Positions 12,905-23,945 of a stretch of 64,000 nucleotides of DNA are shown piece by piece. The notes below the pieces were generated by a model, which made no database searches, was not told where the DNA came from, and was given only the letters and a program-made list of their open reading frames with translations. The translations under genes were made by a program, and so were the position numbers. The stretch is from NCBI GenBank assembly GCA_945859605.1, contig OX243814.1, positions 27,948,286 to 28,012,285 of the forward strand, read 5' to 3'. How positions within the stretch are numbered: position 1 is the first letter of the stretch; every line of letters starts with the position of its first letter. Source of the DNA: Lumbricus rubellus (Eukaryota; Annelida; Clitellata; Crassiclitellata; Lumbricidae).

Positions 12905-13330
12905 CTAGCTGGGGCTGGAATTCCGAACTGGCGGGATGAAGGGGGCTGAGGTCCGGACCGGTCTGTAGGAGTAAAGGAGCTGGTATTTCCTACTGGCGGG
13001 AGAAAGGGGGCTGAGGTCAGGATCGGTCTGCAGGATGGAAGGGGCTGGAAGTCAGAACTGGCGAAATGAAGAGGGCTGAGGGCTGAAGTCCGGACCAGTC
13101 TGCAGGATGGAAGGGGCTGGAAGTCCGAACTTGCGAGAAGGAGGGGCTGAGGTCCGGACCAGTCTGCATGATGGAAGGGGCTGGAAGTTCGAACTGGCGA
13201 GATGGAGGGCTGAGGTTCGGACCGGTCTGCAGGATGAAAGAGGCTGGAAGTCCGAACTAGCGGGAGGAATGGGGTCTGAGGTCCGGATTGTTCTGAATTC
13301 GGGCTGGAGGGAAAGGGCTGGATCCACCAG
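12905..13330. repeat. ~62-65-bp minisatellite inside a hAT element
   Basis: About six imperfect tandem units, with GGATGGAAGGGGCTGGAAGT and GAGGTCCGGACCGGTCTGCA as shared parts. The unit length is close to 63 bp, so minus and plus frames stay open over hundreds of bases. The apparent 209-residue minus frame is proline/serine-rich repeat translation, not a recognised protein. Confidence 0.85.
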
Positions 13331-13678
13331 GACAATTTTGAATTTCGCCACAATAACATAGTTGATTTCGTTGTCTAATTTCCTGATTACGAAGAAAGCG
13401 TTATAGACATTTTCGGCTTTTTCGTTTGGGGGGGCTGAGCCACGTTTAGGGGGGGCTTAGCCCCCACTAGCCCCCCTCTGGCGCCGCCACTGAACGGAAC
13501 TTCAATTAAACTTGTAGGCCTATAAGCTTAATTAGGCCTAGTTATGGCGAATGCCACTTTAAAAGTTAATCCAGATCACTGCGTGCAAGTCGTTGAACCC
13601 TGCACATGACATTAGGTTAACTTAAAGTTCATGGTACAACGTACTTGTCCTGAGTTTATTGTGCAAAAATAAGGTCAA

Positions 13679-14651
13679 CCCTCAGGCTACCAAGCTTTTT
13701 TGTAACACTGACTACCAGGGAGGGGTGGTTACCACCCCCTGGATTTTGGGTTTGGTTTGAGATATCATAACTTGCAATACATCAATGGATTCAGCATTCA
13801 TTTCTGCACAAAATGGTATATTTAGGTTTGAAATATATGAAAGCACCCCAGAATTATGAATTTTTTCCGTAGGCACCCCTCGATTTCACAAAATGCATAC
13901 TTTCGCATAGGTAAACTATTAGATTCTGGGTGTTTTTAACATAATTTATTTATTTAAAAATAGTTTATATATAATAAAGTCCAATATCCAACTATAAAAA
14001 CTAGTAATAAGTTAGTTTTAATTACAATAAAAAGAAAAAAACATGCATTAGCTGCTAAAAAACGTTTACGCAGACTTATCGGTTTACGGTTGTAAAAAAA
14101 CCCCAACATTTTCACACATTTAAATTTATTTTGAGCACTTCCGGTCATCAAATGTGAAATTAATTAGTATCACAAAATAGCCCTAAATGCCCTCTATAGA
14201 ATGGCATAATTTACTTCTCTTGACAAATAAATTATGAATAATCTTTAATAGGAAAAACATGAAAATTTTATGAAAATAAAACACCTTTATTTATATTTTA
14301 ATTTATTTTGAGCACTTCCGGTTGTCTAAAGACAACTCCGTGACCACCACAATGTAGCCCCACATTCCCTCTACGGAATGGTGTAATTCGTGTCTCTTCA
14401 TGTCAAAGGACGAATAAGATACAGCCGATAATCTAAGGGGGTGGTATCCACCTCTCCCCTCTGGTGCCTCGGGTATATCGGGTATAACTTTTGAATGGTA
14501 TGGTATATCATCACACATTTTAGCTCAAAATGTGTGTAAATGAATCCTCTACAGCTACCTAAAACGTCAAAATTTTATTCCAAACGAAAAAAGTGTTATT
14601 TGAAAAAAACCTAGGGGGGTGGATACCACCCCCCCCCTGGTAGCCCGAGGG
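13679..14651. mobile_element. piggyBac-like remnant (CCCTC ends, TTAA target)
   Basis: The left end reads CCCTCAGGCTACCAAG and the right end CTGGTAGCCCGAGGG, imperfect inverted repeats next to TCAA on the left and TTAA on the right. CCC-type ends at TTAA targets are typical of piggyBac; the left TTAA would have one substitution. Sub-terminal blocks with 'GGTGG...ACCACCCCC' are also inverted. No transposase is visible. A ~179-bp internal direct duplication starts at 14122 and 14300 (shared TTATTTTGAGCACTTCCGG). Confidence 0.6.
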
Positions 14652-14655
14652 TTAA

Positions 14656-15841
14656 GTGGATATCTAGGGCCTACACCAATTCCTGAAAACTGGGATCAAT
14701 CCAGGACACTAAGATCAGGTCTTTGTCAATAGGTCTTCGTTTCACACTCAAACTCTACGTGGTCTAGGCTTACTGCTTACATGTAGGCTATGGTCTGACC
14801 CCCATTAATTTTTCTGCAATTCTCATGCTGGCATATACATGTGATACTACATGTATATCCTAATCGATAGGCAGAGAGAGGATCAAGATCTGGAGAATCA
14901 GATGAGGAGTTAGACAGAATAAGCAGTTAAACTAAAAGCGGTTAAACTAAACGCCCAAACTACGGCGCAGGCCTGCGTTTCTAAGGTCAAAATTTTATCA
15001 TAATGATAGCGTTATCATACAGGCTATAGGCCTAGGGTTAGACAAATATTATTGATCAGTCTGACCAGCAAGCGCAGTCCCAATCGCAAATTCGTAATCG
15101 AGATAGCCTATTATATCTATAGGTAGCATCCGAAAGCATGACGTAGGCCTACGCTTTGTAACATGCAGGCTACGTAGGCCTAGGCAGCGCTATTCGCCAT
15201 AGCTTATTCTGAACAAATATTAGACCTAATTACCTAGGCTATTGTATGTAGGCACAAAGTAGGCACTATTCGTGGTCAATTTATTTCTGAACAGATATTA
15301 ACATAGCAATGATAATATAATTTAACGCTAGGCCTACACGCACATAGGCTTAGGCCTATTCTTGACATTGTTTCTGTTATATATAATTATCGATCATTAG
15401 ATTCATTACTGACCGAAATAGAGGCGCGCTGCCGCTGACGTTCGTTCGTCTGACCTACTCCTGTCCACGCATGTCCGATGACCTAGTTTTTCCCGCATCG
15501 TTACGGTCAACGAACCCGCGTTCCGGTTAATAGCAGCTGCGCGGTCAACGACCTATTTGTACCATGGCCTCGTAAGATTTGGACAGCCATGCAGCAGAGC
15601 CCTATATTCCAAACACAACGGTGCGAGGGTGCAGCAGAGCTCGATCGTTTCGATAAATTATTAGGCTATCATCCGCAGAAAATGACCTGCTTTGGACTCC
15701 CTTCTGGTTCCCTCCCCTTGTCTGAATTTGTCCACATAATATAATAGCCTAACACCTGAACTAGGTAGAACATCATCATGAATAGCGTCTTAAAACTACA
15801 TAATTATATAGAATCATAGATATATAACATAATTATATATA
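14656..15841. other. Non-coding, TAGGCCTA-rich stretch
   Basis: No coding region or bounded element recognised. The TAGGCCTA/GTAGGCCTAC word is very dense here. The part at 15420-15660 is richer in CG dinucleotides than its surroundings, possibly regulatory, but no start codon or splice pattern supports a gene. Confidence 0.5.
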
Positions 15842-16806
15842 CACTGTGTCCGGAAAAAAACAACCAGTTTTGTAAATATGAAAATAAATAGTAAATATTC
15901 ATCGATTTTCACAATTCAAACACCATTTTAATCCTGACATATTTCTCTAACAATTGTGAAAATATAAAAGTTCCAGTCCAAATAATGACGTCATAATGAC
16001 GTCATTTGCACAAAAAGTCAAATTTAAGAGATAAATGCGCAAAATCATCCACAATTTCAATATTTTATCATGTAATTTATCAATAATAAATGTAAGTTTA
16101 ATTTTATTTTTATATCTGAATTATGTCAGACTGCAATTTGTGGTCAAAGAGTACACCTTTGGCTTCAACATAAGCGTCAAAAGGGTCGCGCTATTAGCCA
16201 ACAGCAGCATCGATAACCAGCTTATCAAAACCTCCGAGGCGTTAACAATTCGCTTACGGAGTTCTTCAATGTCTCTTATCCTTGTCTTGTAGCCTGCACC
16301 TTCTCCTCCATCAATCTCCAACTCTTATTATCAGTGGGATTTAAGCGGGCGGCCGTTTTGCGGCCAAAGATTAAGATGAATGAATTCCGAGTCTTTTTAG
16401 TCAACAGATCAACAGATTCACGAACTCAGTGAGCTGAAGCGCTATTTTGTTGAAATGTGTAGGCTATTGTTCCGAATATTCTCGGATATCAGGCACCACT
16501 TTTTTATAGAGCAGACAATCCCTCTAATAAGCTGCATTTATTTTCACTTCTGGTTCTATTAAACGGATTTCCGTTTTACCAATAGCCAATAATACCAACC
16601 GAACCATGCATGAATGGCCGGTTATATGCATTTTGATGCAACTGACGTCATTATGACGTCATTATTTGGACTGGAACTTTTAAATTTTCGCAATTGTTAG
16701 AGAAATATGTCAGGATTAAAATGGTGTTTGAATTGTGAAAATCGATGAATATTTACTATTTATTTTCATATTTACAAAACTGGTTGTTTTTTTTTCGGAC
16801 ACAGTG
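15842..16806 (-). mobile_element. mariner-like transposon remnant with long inverted repeats
   Basis: Both ends are CACTGTGTCCGGAAAAA-type and sit at TA dinucleotides (15840-15841 and 16807-16808), the target of Tc1/mariner elements. The inverted repeats extend about 175 bp and include paired TGACGTCATTATGACGTCA motifs. The minus strand keeps only a transposase C-terminal scrap (TRIRDIEELRKRIVNAS), matching the 'I..LR.RI' segment of mariner-type transposases. The catalytic core is missing, so it is a deletion derivative. Confidence 0.8.
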
Positions 16807-16808
16807 TA

Positions 16809-17735
16809 TATATATATATATATCTCAGTCCTGTGTTATTCAAAGCATGTTATGTAGATGAAATATTGACCGCGCAACACAGTAGGCCAAAGAGGTGACT
16901 GTATAGGCCTACCAAGATCAATCTACACACTGTATACATTATAATAAAGACCGGCTTGCCAACGAGCATCTGCTTGAAATCTGCTTGGGAGCTATGACAG
17001 GTATATAGCCGCCGATATAAATAGCTAGTGCTGTGGAGTGGACCTGAGACGCAGCGAACGAGCCAGAAGTTATGTAGGCCTAATACAACTTTTTCATAAT
17101 CAGCCGCCAGAGTTGCTATAGGCCCTAGCTGTACGTACGTAGCCCACTGGTCTTGCGGCGCCTCCTTGGCTGTACCCCGGCTTACCTGTAGCTGATTAAT
17201 TTGTCGTCCAGTCTCTGATCATCGAACCCTCTGATCTTCTCTTGAGGGTGGGTTGTGGGGAGGGAGGAACGTAGAATTCACTAGCCTCACTTAGCTGTAT
17301 AGGTGGTGCAGTTCATAGACGCTTTCAAACTGGACACAAAGGCTATACATGCAGCGGCTGATGTAGTGAATCGAGGAACAAAGTAGGTCAGAGAATCTGA
17401 ACCAGATTGGGAGTGTGGGTGGGAAGTACTTGTTGGGGGGAAAGGGCCTAGCTGTTGACGCTGCCTGCTGCCGGACCTACGCATAGATCTCAATCTTCCT
17501 GTCTGTCCACAATGCAGTACGTGGTCTGATTAGTATACGATGTTGGCATTACACGAAGACGGAACTAAGTGTGTCGAGAGTGCTTCAGATCTAATGATCT
17601 TCAATCGGCGCTATATAAATGTCTTGAAGTTTATGAATGAACCTTCTGTTCATATAATGTTATTACCGCTCCTCTGTGGTCCGCATTTGTATGACCTTCC
17701 TCTCCATCATTGCGACCGTCCTCTATGTAGGTGCT
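16809..17735. other. Non-coding stretch with a weak exon-like segment
   Basis: An AT dinucleotide run at 16807-16823 is followed by TAGGCCTA-rich sequence. A minus-strand open segment near 17190-17260 ends at a GTAAGC donor but matches no family I know. Nothing else is supported. Confidence 0.4.
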
Positions 17736-17892
17736 CATGGGCGGAGCTTATCAGGGGCTAGGGGGAGCTAAGCCCCCCCCCAAGAAGGCCCAGATTCAGC
17801 TTTTTTACCATGAAAATTATATCTTTTTCCGGGCTTAGCCCCCCTAAGAAGGGATTAGCCCCTCCAAGAACGAAAACCAAACTCCGCCCATG
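17736..17892. mobile_element. Short hAT-like MITE, 157 bp
   Basis: Starts CATGGGCGGAG and ends CTCCGCCCATG, flanked by the perfect 8-bp TSD TAGGTGCT (17728-17735 and 17893-17900). Sub-terminal GGGGGAGCTAAGCCCCCC blocks resemble those of the hAT element at 10096-13492, suggesting a related transposase mobilises both. Confidence 0.85.
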
Positions 17893-17900
17893 TAGGTGCT

Positions 17901-18574
17901 CCCAAAGACAATGGGATAATGTACATCATTGTCCAATGGGGATTATGGTGGATCACATTATTATTACCCAGTACGAGAATAATAGAAAAATAACTGAATA
18001 AAAATGCGTCTAATTATAGCAGTAGATGGCAGGACTCATTCCGTGGCAGAGGGTAAATAATACTAAATATCTTGCATGACATAGGGCACGTAGGCTAAAT
18101 TGACACCTCGGCAGAATTTTGTTGCAGAGTGCACTATTGGTCGAAATTAAAAACAGCTTGTCATCGCATTGCTTTGCCCCTTGACATTTCAGACTACGGG
18201 CAAAACAAATCAATACGGTCTGTAGGTCTTATCAACAGACTCAGCTAGCGCCCTGCTACACACATACAGTCCCACGCATATAATATATAGTGCCTTGCTT
18301 ATATATATATAATATACAAAACATATGTATGTGTGTCAAAGGGAATGTACATTATCAGGTTGTCTGCCTCGAGCCTTATCACAAACCATAACCCTACACT
18401 GCCTGACCTTGAGCCTTAACCCTCAACCACTAACCTATATAATTTTATATATACCCTGACCATACACATTTCTTGTAATATATACATATATAAAATATAT
18501 AATATTATATATATATATATTATGTGACACCGTCAGACCAGTAGAGCAATCCTGTCGGCTCATTGTGATTTGAA
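17901..18574. other. Non-coding, AT-rich with short TA runs
   Basis: Contains TATATA clusters (18297-18330, 18480-18525) and no coding signal. Confidence 0.5.
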
Positions 18575-18587
18575 TCAATGTAGAGTT

Positions 18588-18790
18588 GTTGTTGTATTCG
18601 GGCTTAACGACATTGTTTCATTTCGAAGATGATTAGTGTCGGAGGCAGAGTACAACCTCACACTCCACGTTTATATTGCGACCGAGCCACCCGCAGTAAA
18701 AATCCGAGAAATTAATCTCTGACCGGGAATCGAACCCGGGCCGCCGGCGCGGCGAGCAGGCTACAACCCACTCGGCCACGCAGGATCTCT
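18588..18790 (-). mobile_element. tRNA-derived SINE (family 2), complete, with 13-bp TSD
   Basis: On the minus strand the head (18790 downward) is tRNA-like: an A box around GTGGCCGAGTGGG and a B box GGTTCGATTCC, separated by a GC-rich spacer. A ~130-bp non-tRNA body follows, with a CAA-rich tail at 18588. The 13-bp TSD TCAATGTAGAGTT flanks it exactly (18575-18587, 18791-18803), proving retroposition. The acceptor stem does not pair as in a functional tRNA. Confidence 0.9.
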
Positions 18791-19363
18791 TCAATGTAGA
18801 GTTACAATGCATCACTATTTATAAGGTCCTTGGAACTAGCTATTTATATCAGACTGCAGAGAGGCACTGACCTGACGTCTAGCAGATGCAAACTGATATT
18901 TTTCTAGTCATGTCCACAAGGGTTGCACAGTCCACATTTCAAACAACATGCTTTAAATAGCATACAACTGGAGATCATTAATGATGTTATTCGAGATGCT
19001 GGTGTTTTGCTTTTTTTGTGTGGCAAAGTCTGAAAAAGGTGCAGGGGGGGGGTCAACAGTGGACAAGGCCGAAAGAGGGTTCCAAAGTATGTTATTGCAG
19101 ACGTCCTTTTTGGACGGTCCCAGGCAATGAGAAATGCCTCAAGGAAATAGTATATGAAGTAGTTGAAGAGGCAACCCCAGACGTTAGCTTAGACTGCAGA
19201 GAGGCACTGGCCTGACAGTAGTAAATGCCTGATGCTGGGGTTTGTTTGTATGTGCTTGTATGTCCGGCTAAAAGGCAATGACACCACCACTACACCATCG
19301 CCACCCCACAAGTAGAGCGCAACAAACGAAAGCAAAGTAGCTGATGGAGGCTTACACATAGAG

Positions 19364-19635
19364 CAGTGGTTCTTACCCTTTTCAAGAGAGCCGAATCCCA
19401 AGAGAAATCCATGACCACTCACCGAACCCCTCAAGTTTTAACAATATAATTTTTTCTTCTTTTTTGCTCGACATACTCTGTGGTATAAATATATAAGAAA
19501 AGGGTAATAGTTGCTTTTAGCGTACGTCGTGTGATGCTATTTCTGCAGAAAAACAATGAAAAATTACATATCTATCATATATATCTGGCTCATTGAACCC
19601 CAAGGGTTCGGTCGAACACTGGTTAAGAACCACTG
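19364..19635. mobile_element. hAT (Charlie-like) MITE, 272 bp
   Basis: Starts CAGTGGTTCTTACCC and ends GGTTAAGAACCACTG, flanked by the perfect 8-bp TSD ACATAGAG (19356-19363, 19636-19643). The CAGTGGTTCT-type end is familiar from Charlie-like hAT MITEs. A similar solo right end (GAGAACCACTG) lies near 26529-26542. Confidence 0.9.
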
Positions 19636-19643
19636 ACATAGAG

Positions 19644-21545
19644 TCAGAAATTTATGGGTGAGACACAACTGAGATTTAGACACGAGAAAGAGAATATTAT
19701 AGTGAATGCATGAAGTTAACTTGCACATGTATAATAATTGTGTATTGTACAATAATTATCGAAAGCGACATACTCATTCCAGATAACAGTCTCCAACTTC
19801 TATGGCATCATTCACAGAACAGCTGGGCCGTGGTCGGTTCACAAATCAATATACGATACTGAGAATCGCTTGACCAAGTATTTGTTGCAAAATAGTGTTT
19901 GTGTGCTAGGTACAAATCCTCTTAGTTGAATGGACAAAGCAGTCCACAAGAGAAATTCACTGTTGGGTTGCAACCAGTAACATTCAAAACTGATACATTC
20001 AAAACCTTCATATTGGTTTATGGCAGGTTACTTAAATTTGATTAATTCATTCTGGAGATTTATATAGAGTCCCTTCAATATAACTACTCAGGAGCGCTCC
20101 CGACCCAACCTCGGCTGAAAAGTACTATGCTATATACAGACTGTTCATCATTAAGCAACATGTTGCCGAAGAGGAAAGACTGTCCAGAGTTTGGCCAGTC
20201 AAAAATTGTGAGTTTCACAACAGCTGTAACACTTGGCAACAGCAATTGCAAATTTATGTAGCACCATTTAAAAAGATCAGAAACACTCCTGACCTAACAC
20301 AATTAATACACGATTGAAAAAAATGATCTTCAAGCATTTACGGAAAAGAGAGGTTCGGACTGTTACAGACTCATATTTACACTTTAGTAGCAAGTAGTCT
20401 TTAAACACATGCCTATGAAGACTTAGCTTAAAACAGAAATGTATAAAACGAAACAATACCTTACAGTACACCACATTGTATTGTATTAAAACATTTATAA
20501 AGCGTCTCTATAGGATGAACCGTTCAGAGGCGCTCCCAGTGCGCAATGCCAAGAGAGAAGAAATAGGTTTTGCAAAAAAGAAACAGGGTTTTGAGAAAAG
20601 AAAGTGAGGATGGGGATTACCAGCTATGGCATCCACTAGCTATCAAGCCTAACATTTTGACTTTGAAAGTTTCAAAATAATGAGCTTCAACAATTTTCAT
20701 TTGTTGGTATAAACCCAGTAGTTACCATGCAAAATGACATAAAAGGTTACTCTGAGGAGACGGGTTCTGTAAAAAAAAACTTCTGGAAACCTCGGGCAAA
20801 GTTATTTCTGTAAACCTACATTCAAACAGTTAATTGTATACAAATGTGTGTTCCCACAAATTCATCAAAATTTCAGTACATTGACATATATAATTCTGTA
20901 CACAGTTCAGCAGCACTATCAAAAATAACATTTAAATCAACTTCTCAATAGTAATTATTTCTCTTCTCAATAGTAATTATTTCTGATGCAATAATTTGTG
21001 CACGTAAAATTTGGTTTCTTTGGAAAATCACAGAGTGATGACTGTATTCAACAACAAATAAAATGGAATAACATTATCAGACTTCAGGAAATGCAACAAA
21101 ACTGAAGGCCACTGCAATTTACAAAAAAGTCCTGTCAGAAAATGGAAAAAATTGGCCCTCTTAAAAAAATAAACAGCCAACCCTGAACCATACGAACTAC
21201 TATATAGGCAAGAATCCAGCATTGCAAAGCAGGACAAAAGCAGTCTCTTTATAAATCCAAATACAAAACACATATCCTGTCCATTTCCTAGGTTTATGAC
21301 CAGTACCGGATAAATACAAAATCCTGACACAGAACTAACTCCACTCAAGCTGATACCGAATTACACTGGTACGAGACAATGACATCTCACTAACCATTTC
21401 TAATTTAAATAATTATCATCGAGGCTTACATCAAATGTTGATGACCAAAGAGGAAATCAGATCTTACGAAAACTAGATTTCGCACGGAATCCATAAGAAA
21501 CAATGGAAAGTAAAATCAACAAACCATAGCAAAACAAACAATACA
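19644..21545. other. Non-coding; Rab9 3' UTR plus LINE 3' scraps
   Basis: Two short LINE 3' ends in minus orientation lie at about 20055-20130 and 20485-20560. Each is recognisable by the 'TATA(G)AG..CCCTTCAA' and CTCAGAGGCGCTCCCAGT-type blocks shared with larger copies. The part from about 20.6 kb to 21545 is probably Rab9 3' UTR. A direct repeat (CTCTTCTCAATAGTAATTAT) occurs near 20940-20985. No clear minus-strand AATAAA was pinned down. Confidence 0.45.
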
Positions 21546-22184
21546 TCAGCAACACGTCGAGCTGGTGTTACTCGCATGGTTATTCGTCAGAACAACGGTC
21601 CCCACCCTCGTTTTTGCGACGTCCCGGTGTCCGTCCCACTCCTGCAGGCGTCGCGCCACGGCCTCAAACGCCGTATCCACGTTGGTCGAATTTTTCGCAC
21701 TCGTCTCGTAGTACGGCAACCCGTTGGCTTCGCACCACTCCTTCGCCTCCTCGGTCGTCACCTCACGCTCAGGCACGTCAATTTTATTTCCAAGGACGAT
21801 GAAGGGAAAGTGTTCCGCATCCGCCTCGGGTATATTCGCGTAGAACAGGAACTCCTTCTGCCAGAGATCGACATTTCGGAAACTCTTGCGGTCGACGACG
21901 CTGAACGTCAGCAGGCAGCAGTCCGCGCCGCGGTAGAAAGGCGTTCGAAGACTCTTAAACCGTTCCTGACCGGCCGTGTCCCAGATCTGCAGAGTATACT
22001 GTTGACGGTCGACGGTGACGTCTTTGATGAGGAATTCGACGCCGATGGTGTGGTACGCCTGCGTGTCGAATTTATTGTTCACGTAAACGTTCATCAGAGA
22101 GCTTTTTCCGACTCCGCCATCGCCGAGAAGAATGACTTTGAGCATGTGATTGGTCTTCGCACCTTTCGGACGACTGCTGGCCAT
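21546..22184 (-). CDS. RAB9: Rab9 small GTPase
   Basis: A complete 212-residue Rab in one coding exon. Visible signatures: P-loop GDGGVGKS (21-28), switch I YHTIGVEF (44-51), DTAGQE (69-74), NKID (133-136), SAK (162-164) and a C-terminal Cys-Cys (211-212) for double geranylgeranylation. Sequence such as FDTQAYHTIGVEFL and SLRTPFYRGADCCLLTFSV is diagnostic of Rab9, which directs late-endosome to trans-Golgi retrieval. The start at 22184 gives a slightly longer N-terminus than vertebrate Rab9; Met14 is an alternative closer to the usual length. Just upstream on the minus strand, TTTTCTTTTCCCAG (AG at 22215-22214) is a splice acceptor, so a non-coding first exon lies to the right, probably beyond the LINE at 22485-23105. 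The gene is divergent from PGRMC. The coding exon is clearly more GC-rich than its flanks. Confidence 0.97.
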   Translation of the reverse strand: MASSRPKGAKTNHMLKVILLGDGGVGKSSLMNVYVNNKFDTQAYHTIGVEFLIKDVTVDRQQYTLQIWDTAGQERFKSLRTPFYRGADCCLLTFSVVDRKSFRNVDLWQKEFLFYANIPEADAEHFPFIVLGNKIDVPEREVTTEEAKEWCEANGLPYYETSAKNSTNVDTAFEAVARRLQEWDGHRDVAKTRVGTVVLTNNHASNTSSTCC

Positions 22185-22484
22185 CTTACTGATGTTAGCG
22201 CACTACTTTAAACCTGGGAAAAGAAAACACAGTCATTAAACAAATCGTAAGATATGCACAATAGCACACAATGTAGCGGACATATGAGATTAATCTAATC
22301 TAATCTGACAATTTTAGTCAATCATAATTATACCATTGTAATCATCATGCACAATCAAAGAAGCATCAATACAATTACAAAACAATCAACCTTGTGTAAG
22401 CAGCAAAAAACTAATCAGGGAAACAAGTTTTAAGGTCAGACTATGACAATTCACCCAAGTTCCCAAATACACCTCCGTCTCAGT

Positions 22485-23105
22485 CTACATGCGTGATGTG
22501 TTGCACTGGCTGCCTGTTACCCAACGTATCTCACATCAAATTGCTGCACTAGTTTCACGCCGCATCCTGGGCTGCACTCCATCTTACCTACGCAATCTTC
22601 ATCACCTAGACCCTGACTTAAAGCGCGTCACTCTCTTCGCTCTGCTAAGAAGGGTCAACTCCTAGTTCCTCGGGCGCGCTTAGCTGTCAGGCAACGAAGA
22701 GCTTTCTTTGTTGAAAGGCTGTCCATCTCGAATCACCTACATTTATTACAGCTGGCAAATCAAACTTCATTTAATAAATCTTGTCTTTTTTCTTATGCCG
22801 CGGCTCAGCTGGGAGCGCCCCTGAGTAGCTCTCTGGGTATACATGTACAATCAGGGGGCGAAAATTTTACTTATTTCTGCGGTGCCGTCGGCGTTGTCAT
22901 TTCACGTCTTTTTCGTGAGGGTCGGTTAGGGCTCAGGTTAGGCATCGTGAGGGTCGGTTAGGGTTAGTGTTAGGGTTAGTTTAGCCATTAGAAACTCCGG
23001 CGGATTGATGGCAAAAGACACCGTGTATTTTTCGCCCCCTGATTGTACATGTATACCGCTCTCTGGAAGGGGCGCTATATAAGCGGGTTCAGTGAATGAA
23101 TAAAC
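22485..23105 (+). mobile_element. CR1/L2-like LINE 3' fragment, split by a 222-bp element
   Basis: The plus strand encodes LHWLPVTQRISHQ, GCTPSYLRNLHHLDPD and SLVPRARLAVRQRRAFFVE-type segments of a CR1/L2 reverse transcriptase C-terminus, with frameshifts. The 3' end GGAAGGGGCGCTATATAAGC is followed by a GAATGAATAAA-like tail. An element (22836-23057) interrupts it. It lies in the presumed 5' intron of Rab9. Confidence 0.75.
22836..23057. mobile_element. 222-bp inverted-repeat element with telomere-like core
   Basis: Starts GGTATACATGTACAATCAGG and ends with its exact complement; the inverted repeat is perfect for 29 bp. The flanks are the 8-bp TSD GCTCTCTG (22828-22835, 23058-23065). The interior contains several TTAGGG words and the repeated phrase GTGAGGGTCGGTTAGGG. 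GGT..ACC termini with an 8-bp TSD do not fit the CA-type hAT ends; Merlin or P-like are possibilities, unproven. Confidence 0.85.
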
Positions 23106-23945
23106 TGGTTGCACAAATCGAAGTCCATTCTATTCTGAGGCAACAGCTGCTGGCGTACTATTAATTCAGTACAAGAGCCAAACAGTTGGAAAGTTTCTAC
23201 CCCTCTGATGCAACTCTTCAATTTTACACTAAAGATATAATATTAGAACTAAAATAACTTAGAACGTGATTTTCGACCGGTTTCAATTTAGTTTAGGCAA
23301 CGCTAATGTGGTACCTTGACTTCCGAATGAAAACAGATACAAGTAGCCAGTAGAAAACAGCAAACAAGAGGACTTCAACTCGTCAAGGTAATAAATAAAA
23401 TAAAGTCTTCTTTGAAAATAGATTCGATTAATGATTTACGAGCTCACACTCAATAAAAAAAGATATAATAATAATACAGCTTCACGAATTTCTCACATGA
23501 TCCAAACCACCGGAAGTAGATATACAGCGTGGGAAAAATGTAGGAGTACTATTTTTATATACAGTGAATTAAAAATTCACAATAATTTTTGGTTCGAATA
23601 TATAAAAAATATATATATGTATCATTTAAAAAGTGTTGATTTATACATGAAAACTCAATAAAGCATATAATTGTGTTACATAACAATGGCTTACGACTAC
23701 ATCTTTGAAATTAAGTTAGCCTAACACCCAAGTAACCACCCTCTACCATTGGTGTGTGGTTTTTGTATCACATTGAAGATCTTCCATCCAAATTGTATTT
23801 TGAACACTCTAATTTTATCTCAATCATTTGATAGCATTGTATTTCGAGAGCAGAGGCTGTTGCTTAAAGTATTGGAGGTTGGACTTAGATAATTATCTAA
23901 TACTTGTGCTATAAAAATCACACATATCACGTGTCTCACTTTAAA

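Larger units (their letters stand above)
10096..13492. mobile_element. hAT element, 3.4 kb, carrying nested insertions
   Basis: The left end reads CAGTGGCGGCGCCAGGATTT and the right end finishes CTGGCGCCGCCACTG, a perfect 15-bp inverted repeat. Both sides carry the 8-bp TSD AACGGAAC (10088-10095 and 13493-13500). The sub-termini share GC-rich 'GGGGGGGCT...AAGCCCCC' blocks. Inside are a LINE 3' end (about 10722-11454) that itself contains a MITE (10759-11069), a second MITE (12280-12630) and a minisatellite (12905-13330). No transposase frame survives, so this is a non-autonomous or decayed hAT. The boundaries are secure; calling it hAT rests on the ends and TSD length. Confidence 0.85.

Noticed and set aside
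12730..13359. 209-codon proline/serine-rich minus frame
   Set aside because: Translation of a ~63-bp tandem repeat inside a hAT element; other frames are open too.
17190..17290. Minus-strand exon-like segment ending in CTACAG/GTAAGC
   Set aside because: No partner exon, start or homologue found; one donor-like site is not enough.
18716..18790. Possible functional tRNA gene (minus strand)
   Set aside because: It has A and B boxes but no paired acceptor stem, and the 13-bp TSDs and extra body show it is a SINE head.
21576..22211. 211-codon plus-strand frame over Rab9
   Set aside because: Antisense shadow of the GC-rich Rab9 coding exon.
22910..22985. Interstitial telomere (TTAGGG)
   Set aside because: Only a few dispersed TTAGGG words within a 222-bp inverted-repeat element, not a true telomeric array.
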